Positions 1 through 4,784 of a DNA stretch of 5,264 bases are shown one piece after another (the first letter of the stretch is position 1; each line of letters starts with the position of its first letter). A program made the position numbers and the translations under genes. Below the pieces are notes generated by a model that worked only from the letters and a program-made list of their open reading frames with translations, was not told the origin of the DNA and did not search any database. The stretch comes from JBAYHA01 sp041666425 (GTDB lineage: Bacteria > Patescibacteriota > Patescibacteriia > UBA11705 > JABHMO01): the NCBI GenBank assembly GCA_041666425.1, contig JBAYHA010000056.1:1-5264 (forward strand), written 5' to 3'.

Positions 1-17
1 TCTATAATTATATTCTC

Positions 18-47
18 AAAAAAAACTCCCCCATTTGACGAGGGAGC
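18..47 (-). terminator. Intrinsic terminator of the 557-residue protein gene
   Basis: Read on the minus strand, CTCCC (46-42) pairs with GGGAG (30-26). Flanking G-U pairs (47/25 and 41/31) extend the stem to about 7 base pairs around a 9-base loop. An uninterrupted run of eight T follows (25-18). It lies about 77 bases after the TAG stop at 124-126, with only AT-rich repeats between. The stem plus U-run is the standard rho-independent form. Confidence 0.85.
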
Positions 48-73
48 ACTTGAAAAATTATGAAGTAACCGAA

Positions 74-132
74 ATAAATAATAAATAATAAATAACCAAA
101 TTTAAATATCAAATATCCAAATACTAAATCTC
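74..132. repeat. AT-rich degenerate heptamer repeats after the gene end
   Basis: Positions 74-94 hold three exact tandem copies of ATAAATA. Positions 104-132 hold four related units: AAATATC, AAATATCC, AAATACT, AAATCTC. The last unit runs over the stop codon of the gene ending at 124. This may be simple low-complexity spacer or a remnant of a tandem-repeat tract; nothing shows a function. Confidence 0.55.
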
Positions 133-1797
133 GGTCTCAAAACTGCCGGCGAGACGACACCCCAAAAAATCATAATGATCATCTGAGGAATAAGCAACGA
201 AATCCAACTGACTACTACCACCAATCCAATGAGAATTAGCCACCCGACCCGACACCGGCCGTACCGACCCCGGCAACCAAGTATAACCTTTTTCGTCTAA
301 ATGCTTGCCGGTTCGTTCAAAATACTCTCTCTGCAAAATCAGATACCCTGATTCGGTGAATCCTCCTGTTTTCGTTTTGGGAAAAATGCCCGTTGTCGGA
401 TCATTCAAATCATCTACTGATTTTCCCAATGTTTGGGCTAACAATTCATCATCTTCCAAGTCTTGCGCTTCTTTGCTCAAAATAATTCGCAATCCGGTTA
501 TTCTGTCCTCTGCTCCACCAATTCCACCCTCCTTTTTATAATTATCGCTTAACCATGTTTTGTTATAACCGGCTGTCATTATCTCATGCAAATCAGCATA
601 ATGTTCCGCCTGCTTCACAATCGCGCCATCCTTGATTTCCGGACGACCAACAAGGTTTGCCGGGATAATGGTCAAATGATCAAATCCCATGGCCATCAAC
701 CTTTTCATTTCTTCAATTTTCTCGGGCTTTAACTTTATCTTTTCCGGCAATTTTACCCAGTCAACCTTTTTACTTTGATAAAATTTTGTCCAATACTTCA
801 ATCTTTCTCCCAAATCAAATCTAATTTCTCTGCCCTTGTCATTGCCTTCGGCTATTACAGCCGTAATGATTGTGTTTTCTGTAGAATCTACCAAAGAGTT
901 CTTTAACTCCATCAACCTTCTGACATACTCATCACGAATTCCCCGAATTTGGTCTGATTTTATAGCTCGCTTAGTGGCTTCAAGCTTTGCCACAAATTCA
1001 GAATAAATCTCAATCTGCAGTTTTTTCAATTCTTCAGCAGAACGAACCTTTTCTTCTTCCACCGACTCTTCTGTTTCTTCCTTTTCCGCGGTCAACACCA
1101 TCCATTCAGGAAGTTTTTCGAAGCAAATATATTGAAGCGCAGACAATGTCACCCAATACTCGAACCCATTATTTTCTTTATCATTATAAACAAAATAAAT
1201 CTGCAAAATTTTCACCAAATATTCAAACCATACTTTTTCGAAAATCTTACGCCCATCACAACCAATTAAGGAAAATTCAAAAGATTGAAAAGATTGAACA
1301 ACGTTCCAAGCCTTAGCTTTAAATAAAACCCCTCCTGGACGCACAATTTCCCATGAATTTTGATAGGCAAAAACATATCTCAAATTGGCATATTCTTGTT
1401 TGCCACCATCCAGTCTAACTTCCGCCACAAGACAACGGCCCCAATTTTTAATTTCCTTATCGGTATATTTATTCAGCTTAAAATCTATCAACCCACTAGG
1501 GTAAAAAATAAAAGTTGCAAATTTTTGCGGTTCACATTCTTTCGAAAAATAGTAAAAAACACAGCCAATAATTACTCCCCCAAGAGCAACCAATCCTTTT
1601 GATATTTCCCCAAAAATCAATAAACAAAACAAAATAGCCAAAATAAAAGAAAATACAGACAAACACCCAAAAATAATCTTTTTCCTAAATTCTGATGAAT
1701 AGTACTCCTCTTTGATCTTTGGATACACAAATCTCTGGAAAGTTTCCAAGTCATACTTGTACGCACCATAACTGACTTTCATCTCTTCATTCGTCAT
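124..1797 (-). CDS. Membrane-anchored protein with C-terminal lectin-like (candidate DGR-variable) domain
   Basis: The product is 557 residues. I chose the ATG at 1797-1795 because AAGGAGGTG (1811-1803) sits just upstream with ideal spacing. The frame stays open to an ATG at 1899, but that 34-codon extension covers two long RNA hairpins and would start about 5 bases from the predicted transcript end. Residues 41-62 and about 66-84 are two hydrophobic membrane segments joined by a very short loop. Lysine/arginine before the first and lysine after the second suggest that both ends are cytosolic. Residues 85-235 are unrecognised. Residues 238-305 are charged and probably coiled coil, with an acidic Glu-rich start. 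From about 370 to 557 the sequence (IIPANL, ERTGKHLDEKGYTWL, GSVRP.SGRV, GCRLAGSFE) resembles C-terminal domains of hypothetical CPR proteins and the C-type-lectin fold of DGR target proteins. That resemblance is from memory, not a search. No enzyme motif is seen. It has its own promoter and terminator, so it is probably monocistronic. Confidence 0.85.
   Translation of the reverse strand: MTNEEMKVSYGAYKYDLETFQRFVYPKIKEEYYSSEFRKKIIFGCLSVFSFILAILFCLLIFGEISKGLVALGGVIIGCVFYYFSKECEPQKFATFIFYPSGLIDFKLNKYTDKEIKNWGRCLVAEVRLDGGKQEYANLRYVFAYQNSWEIVRPGGVLFKAKAWNVVQSFQSFEFSLIGCDGRKIFEKVWFEYLVKILQIYFVYNDKENNGFEYWVTLSALQYICFEKLPEWMVLTAEKEETEESVEEEKVRSAEELKKLQIEIYSEFVAKLEATKRAIKSDQIRGIRDEYVRRLMELKNSLVDSTENTIITAVIAEGNDKGREIRFDLGERLKYWTKFYQSKKVDWVKLPEKIKLKPEKIEEMKRLMAMGFDHLTIIPANLVGRPEIKDGAIVKQAEHYADLHEIMTAGYNKTWLSDNYKKEGGIGGAEDRITGLRIILSKEAQDLEDDELLAQTLGKSVDDLNDPTTGIFPKTKTGGFTESGYLILQREYFERTGKHLDEKGYTWLPGSVRPVSGRVANSHWIGGSSQLDFVAYSSDDHYDFLGCRLAGSFETEI
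136..265 (-). other. Candidate variable region at the 3' end of the gene
   Basis: This stretch encodes residues about 511-554. Over residues 517-547 (31 codons) 23 end in T or C. The residues are Gly, Ser, Asp, His, Tyr, Ala, Asn, Phe and the like, with no Lys, Glu, Thr, Pro or Met, although the rest of the protein is rich in Lys and Glu. DGR variable regions arise by adenine-directed mutation of AAY codons, which gives NNY codons of this kind, and they sit at the C terminus of a lectin-like fold. NNY richness is also expected in an AT-rich genome, and no template repeat or reverse transcriptase is present, so this is a hypothesis only. Confidence 0.35.
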
Positions 1798-1904
1798 CAC
1801 AGCACCTCCTTGTTTGTCGGGAAGGAAAAATTCCCTCCGGACAAGGCCAAGCGGATAAGCCCAATGTCTTATCAGCTTGCCTGAAACACTAATTTTCAAT
1901 GAAC
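1798..1904 (-). promoter_or_regulatory. Structured 5' leader with two long hairpins and Shine-Dalgarno
   Basis: The predicted transcript starts near 1904 and reaches the ATG at 1797 after about 107 bases. Hairpin 1 (1879-1848) is CAAGC, T, GATAAG, an 8-base loop, CTTATC, C, GCTTG: 11 pairs with one central mismatch. Hairpin 2 (1844-1814) is TTGTC, C, GGAGGGAA, a TTT loop, TTCCTTCC, C, GACAA: 13 pairs including one G-U, with one C-C mismatch. Only three bases separate them. AAGGAGGTG (1811-1803) follows at once. CCTTGT (1846-1841) can instead pair with ACAAGG (1813-1808), which would cover part of the Shine-Dalgarno. This suggests translational control or transcript protection. It matches no riboswitch class I recognise. 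Confidence 0.6.
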
Positions 1905-1910
1905 TAAGTT

Positions 1911-1938
1911 ATTTTACAGGGAAATTTTTATTTGTCAA
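1911..1938 (-). promoter_or_regulatory. Sigma70-type promoter of the 557-residue protein gene
   Basis: On the minus strand TTGACA (1938-1933) is an exact -35 box. A 16-base spacer separates it from TAAAAT (1916-1911), one base from the -10 consensus. Transcription would start near 1904. It lies directly after three terminator hairpins from the upstream gene, so this gene should be independently expressed. Confidence 0.75.
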
Positions 1939-1963
1939 GGGTAGCCAATTTATAAATTTAAAC

Positions 1964-1997
1964 AAAAAAAGCATCGATCTTTGAGACTAATGCTTTT
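1964..1997 (-). terminator. Third tandem terminator hairpin
   Basis: AAAAGCAT (minus strand, 1997-1990) pairs with ATGCTTTT (1974-1967), 8 pairs around a 15-base loop. A T-run covers 1970-1964. The stem is AT-rich and weaker than the two hairpins before it. It ends about 26 bases before the -35 box of the next gene. Confidence 0.5.
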
Positions 1998-2016
1998 ATG
2001 AATAAATTTATTTTTC

Positions 2017-2044
2017 AAAAAAAAATCGCGGAGAATTACCGCGA
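2017..2044 (-). terminator. Second tandem terminator hairpin
   Basis: On the minus strand TCGCGG (2044-2039) pairs with CCGCGA (2031-2026) around a 7-base loop. Nine consecutive T follow (2025-2017). The GC-rich stem and long U-run make this a strong intrinsic terminator. It lies 43 bases beyond the first one, with no gene between. Confidence 0.75.
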
Positions 2045-2081
2045 ATATTTTAATTTGCTTTGGAAAATTTCAAAAGAAAAA

Positions 2082-2111
2082 TAAAAAGCACCGACAATTG
2101 TTGTCAGTGCT
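2082..2111 (-). terminator. First terminator of the 362-residue protein gene
   Basis: On the minus strand AGCACTGACAA (2111-2101) pairs with TTGTCGGTGCT (2097-2087): 11 pairs with one G-U and a 3-base CAA loop. The transcript then runs into TTTTTATTTTT. It begins 17 bases after the TGA stop (2130-2128). This is the primary terminator of the gene. Confidence 0.85.
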
Positions 2112-2127
2112 AATGCAAAATCAAACT

Positions 2128-3216
2128 TCAAGATAAAATCTTAATCTTTCCCGATTTTACCAATTCAACTTTTTTATCTCTGAATCGAAGCGAAAAATCA
2201 AGTTCAATGTCTTGAAGAAAATCATAACCATTTTTTTCTATAGAATTCGAAATCTCTTCCCTGATTGGTATTAAAGAAAAAGCGACCAGTAATTCATCGT
2301 GACATTTTTCACTGCAAGCTTCAGCCAGCGCTTCCGTCAAATCGAGTTCAAAAGGAACAACTAAATGCAATTTCATTCCTTCTTCAAAATCTTCCGCCAA
2401 AAGATAATCGGAATAAGGACGATTGTGCAAAAACTTTTGACCGGAAAAAGTATTAAACTTCAAGGTCGCACCATGAGTGCCAACTTCACAAATATTAATC
2501 GTGTCCAATTGGCTGGTTTGATTTTTGTCAAAAACATTAATCTCACTTCCCCAAAGTCCCCCATATTCCGCTTCCCAAAATTTTCCGAGAAGTGGCAATG
2601 TTTCAAATAACAGTCCATTGTAAGAGAAATATTTCTTGCCATTACTCACCACAACATCAATGACGAATTTCATCTCTTTTTTCTTCGGTCTAATAATCGG
2701 CCAATTGAAATTCAAAATTGCCAGTTCACCTTTTACCACTTTTTCTTTGGCATAAGCAATCTTTTTATTAAGAACTTCCTTGGCTGACGAAATATCCGTT
2801 CGCCAATTTCCCTGATATGGAAACATTTTTTGCAATTCTTCGCGGAGAGGATTCCACGGTGAACAAACATAATGCAAATACAATTCCCCAATAAAATCAA
2901 ATTCTTTTTTCATTTCAAAAACTATTTCATCACCTACTAGCAAATTTTCTACACAAAATTCTGAAAATTGCTTATCGCCAGCAGTAAGTTCTTCTTTTTG
3001 AAAATCAACAAAGCCAAAAGCTACCTGATCAGAATCCGCCCAAACCTTGTATTGGCTGACTTTCCCCTGATCAAAAAATTGACCTTGGCGATAAAAATAA
3101 ATGGTACATTCTTCATTGTGAAAAGAATACGGTTGCAATTCCAAATCAAACTTAATCCCCTCACATTCAAAAACTTTTTTGCCGGCGAATTCTACGACCT
3201 TAATGGTAATTTTCAT
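2128..3216 (-). CDS. Hypothetical protein with two-fold internal repeat
   Basis: The product is 362 residues. I start at ATG 3216-3214 because GGAGGA (3226-3221) precedes it by 4 bases; an in-frame ATG nine codons upstream has no comparable site. There is no signal peptide, membrane segment or catalytic motif that I recognise. The protein looks like a duplication. Residue 1 onward (MKITIKVVEFAGKKVFECEGIKF) and residue 182 onward (MKFVIDVVVSNGKKYFSYNGLLF) share an opening beta-rich pattern. Each half later has a G-D/M-hydrophobic strand before F-E/D-L (VGDEIVFEMKKEFDF; EGMKLHLVVPFELDL) and then a helix-rich tail. The halves are about 181 residues each and highly diverged. The gene has its own consensus promoter and is followed by three terminators, so it is monocistronic. 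Function is unknown; a cytosolic beta-sandwich-like binding protein is a guess. Confidence 0.8.
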   Translation of the reverse strand: MKITIKVVEFAGKKVFECEGIKFDLELQPYSFHNEECTIYFYRQGQFFDQGKVSQYKVWADSDQVAFGFVDFQKEELTAGDKQFSEFCVENLLVGDEIVFEMKKEFDFIGELYLHYVCSPWNPLREELQKMFPYQGNWRTDISSAKEVLNKKIAYAKEKVVKGELAILNFNWPIIRPKKKEMKFVIDVVVSNGKKYFSYNGLLFETLPLLGKFWEAEYGGLWGSEINVFDKNQTSQLDTINICEVGTHGATLKFNTFSGQKFLHNRPYSDYLLAEDFEEGMKLHLVVPFELDLTEALAEACSEKCHDELLVAFSLIPIREEISNSIEKNGYDFLQDIELDFSLRFRDKKVELVKSGKIKILS

Positions 3217-3271
3217 AGGTTCCTCCGATATTTCAGTTGTCAAAAAACAAATAAATTAACTTAACAATATA

Positions 3272-3300
3272 ATTATAGTGTATTTTAAACACTTTGTCAA
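3272..3300 (-). promoter_or_regulatory. Consensus sigma70-type promoter of the 362-residue protein gene
   Basis: On the minus strand TTGACA (3300-3295), a 17-base spacer and TATAAT (3277-3272) give a perfect match to the vegetative promoter consensus. Transcription would start near 3265, leaving a leader of about 49 bases before the ATG at 3216. The spacer contains GTGT...ACAC (3292-3278), a short inverted repeat that could be an operator, but it is weak. Confidence 0.85.
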
Positions 3301-3361
3301 GAGCCGTGTCACCAAATAATCTTTCTTGTTTAATTTTAAACAAAAAAAGAGCCATGTCATC
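3299..3361 (-). repeat. 15-base direct repeat, one copy abutting a promoter
   Basis: On the + strand AAGAGCCATGTCATC (3347-3361) and AAGAGCCGTGTCACC (3299-3313) match at 13 of 15 positions. The first copy is the 3' arm of the terminator of the upstream operon. The second overlaps the end of the -35 box of the downstream promoter. The second copy pairs perfectly with the terminator's 5' arm (3372-3364), better than its own partner does. Confidence 0.6.
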
Positions 3362-3372
3362 TAACACGGCTC
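3342..3372 (-). terminator. Intrinsic terminator of the Nudix-RhuM-small protein operon
   Basis: On the minus strand GAGCCGTGT (3372-3364) pairs with ACATGGCTC (3357-3349): 9 pairs with one G-U, around a 6-base loop. Seven T follow (3348-3342). It lies 62 bases after the stop of the 80-residue gene and just ahead of the promoter of the next gene. Confidence 0.9.
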
Positions 3373-3434
3373 CGATCCAAACGGTCGTTTTTTAAATTTT
3401 TGTATCCATACCAAATTGTCCCATCAAGCACAAT

Positions 3435-3677
3435 TTACTCAACATCGAGATGGATACCGGCACCTTTTTCTTTTAATGCTTTATTTTTAATTAAATACAC
3501 AAAACCATCAAAAAAATGTTTCTTTACTTGTGGAGAAGAAAATTTATACTCATCCATTATCGCGCTTATTTTGGCAGGGTCAACAACGTTCTCGACAGTA
3601 AGTCTGTCAATAATTTGTTGGCTGTTCTGCTGATCAAGTGGCAAAATGTTAACTTTCCCTGGAGTTGCTTCAAACAT
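3435..3677 (-). CDS. Small hypothetical protein, 80 residues
   Basis: A soluble, charged small protein with no membrane segment and no family I recognise. Residues 17-45 look helical (QNSQQIIDRLTVENVVDPAKISAIMDEY), as do about 49-70. There are no cysteines or metal-binding clusters. The ATG at 3677-3675 has no Shine-Dalgarno; the sequence before it is almost pure A and T. That is a doubt, but the RhuM gene upstream also lacks one. It is supported as a gene by normal composition and by the strong terminator downstream. It follows rhuM by 83 bases on the same strand with no obvious terminator between, so cotranscription is likely. It could be an accessory or antidote-like partner of the RhuM protein, but nothing in the sequence shows this. 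Confidence 0.6.
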   Translation of the reverse strand: MFEATPGKVNILPLDQQNSQQIIDRLTVENVVDPAKISAIMDEYKFSSPQVKKHFFDGFVYLIKNKALKEKGAGIHLDVE

Positions 3678-3760
3678 AAATTTTTATTAAAATTTTTTAA
3701 ATAATATGCGATTCGTAAGCTAAATAATATTTTATTTTTTAAGTTTTTTAAATTTATTTT

Positions 3761-4780
3761 TTATTTTTCCAAAAGCTTTTTCACTTCTCTGTCAAAATCG
3801 GATTCAAATATTCTATCCTGAACCACTCGAAACTTATCATATTCCAATTCAGCCTTAAGCCTAGCTTCAAGCATAGAAATTTGACCAAGATTGGTAAGAA
3901 TCGGCGTGTTAGAAAGTTTTAAGAATTGTTCTAAAAACAGCTCCCAATCTTTCATATTCATAACTTGGCTATTTCGTGCCCGAGTTTCCGCCATGTCCAA
4001 ATAAGAAGAAACAATTTGTTCGAGTCTTTTTATATGCTCTTCATTTAGATAATTTTTGGCGATTACAATATCGCTCTTCATGATTTTTCCATGCGGTGCG
4101 TTTTTCCATGTTTTCATTCCCATAAAAACTTTTTCATGATCAACTTCATTATAAATAATTTCAGCGGCGGTTTTTCCCGTTATTGCCCAATGAAGTTTGT
4201 TTTGTACACTTGAAAAAAATTGTTTAGTGATATCCGCTTGATTATCGTAATCAGCCGAAAGTGCATAAATATCAGTTATTTTTTGATAAAGCCGACGTTC
4301 ACTCATACGGATTTCACGAATCCGCTCAAGCATTTCATCAAAGTAGTCTTTACCAAAATGCTTGATTTGCTTCAGCCTTTCATCATCCATCGCAAAGCCC
4401 TTAATCACATAGTCATGAAGCACTTTTGATGCCCATTTTCGAAAATCAATCGCCCTGTGTGAGTTCACGCGATAACCAACCGCTAAAATAGCGTTTAAAT
4501 TGAAATATTCAACCTTTCTATTTACTTCTCGCCCACCTTCAAATTGAACTGTTTCCAAAATGGAAACAGTTGCCTCTTTGTTTAATTCTCCATCCCCATA
4601 AATATTATCCAAATGCTTTGAGATAGCAGGAACATTAACCTCAAACAGTTCGGCAAGCTTTTTTTGAGTAAGCCAAAGAGTATCATCTTTAAAAAAGACA
4701 TCAATATTAACCTTGCCATTTTCTGTTTGAAAAATAACAAAATTATTAAATTTTTCTAATGATGAACTGTTCTTTGTCAT
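3761..4780 (-). CDS. rhuM: RhuM-family protein (virulence RhuM)
   Basis: The product is 339 residues, full length for the RhuM family (usually about 330). Residues 33-62 (TLWLTQKKLAELFEVNVPAISKHLDNIY) form a helix-turn-helix like that of phage anti-repressor/Rha-type proteins. Residues 68-130 carry the family core (TVS..ETVQFEGGREVNRKVEYFNLNAILAVGYRVNSHRAIDFRKWAS.VL.DYVIKGF). Residues 222-285 (TWKNAPHGKIMKSDIVIAKNYLNEEHI...YLDMAE...MKDWELFLEQFL) are the characteristic C-terminal part. No Fic motif (HPFxxGN) is present, so it is not the RhuM/Fic fusion. RhuM was named in Salmonella pathogenicity island 3; its biochemical role is not established, and members occur widely on mobile and defence-type loci. 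Its start is 4 bases after the stop of the Nudix gene and has no Shine-Dalgarno, so translational coupling is likely. Confidence 0.92.
   Translation of the reverse strand: MTKNSSSLEKFNNFVIFQTENGKVNIDVFFKDDTLWLTQKKLAELFEVNVPAISKHLDNIYGDGELNKEATVSILETVQFEGGREVNRKVEYFNLNAILAVGYRVNSHRAIDFRKWASKVLHDYVIKGFAMDDERLKQIKHFGKDYFDEMLERIREIRMSERRLYQKITDIYALSADYDNQADITKQFFSSVQNKLHWAITGKTAAEIIYNEVDHEKVFMGMKTWKNAPHGKIMKSDIVIAKNYLNEEHIKRLEQIVSSYLDMAETRARNSQVMNMKDWELFLEQFLKLSNTPILTNLGQISMLEARLKAELEYDKFRVVQDRIFESDFDREVKKLLEK
4547..4571. repeat. Perfect 11-base inverted repeat inside rhuM
   Basis: AACTGTTTCCA (4547-4557), three A, then TGGAAACAGTT (4561-4571) form a perfect inverted repeat inside codons about 70-78, the conserved T-V-S..E-T-V-Q stretch. 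The amino acid motif partly forces the symmetry (ACT GTT TCC ... GAA ACA GTT). There is no T-run after it, so it is not a terminator. It could be a chance result of coding or an intragenic protein-binding site. Confidence 0.7.
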
Positions 4781-4784
4781 ATTA

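Noticed and set aside
305..541. Open frame on the + strand (78 codons)
   Set aside because: It lies antisense inside the 557-residue gene, has no ribosome site, and its Ser/Pro-rich product is typical of a shadow frame.
987..1602. Open frames on the + strand at 987-1316 and 1360-1602
   Set aside because: Antisense to the coiled-coil and membrane part of the large gene; compositionally biased products with no recognisable features.
2128..2130. Possible TGA recoding as glycine (as in Gracilibacteria/Absconditabacteria)
   Set aside because: TGA ends the 362-residue gene right before a terminator, and no in-frame TGA occurs within any recognised gene.
2265..3264. Short open frames on the + strand (2265-2456, 2365-2610, 2968-3264) and on the minus strand at 2460-2642
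   Set aside because: All overlap the 362-residue gene, which has a promoter, Shine-Dalgarno and terminator; none of these has start signals.
3400..3704. Open frames on the + strand at 3400-3633 and 3516-3704
   Set aside because: Antisense to the 80-residue protein. I preferred the minus-strand frame because it has balanced composition, the operon direction and a terminator after it.
3678..3760. Possible promoter for the 80-residue gene (TATTAT at 3706-3701)
   Set aside because: The region is almost all A and T, so such boxes arise by chance, and no -35 element is found at the right distance.
4220..4429. Open frame on the + strand within rhuM
   Set aside because: rhuM is clearly recognisable by family motifs across this stretch.
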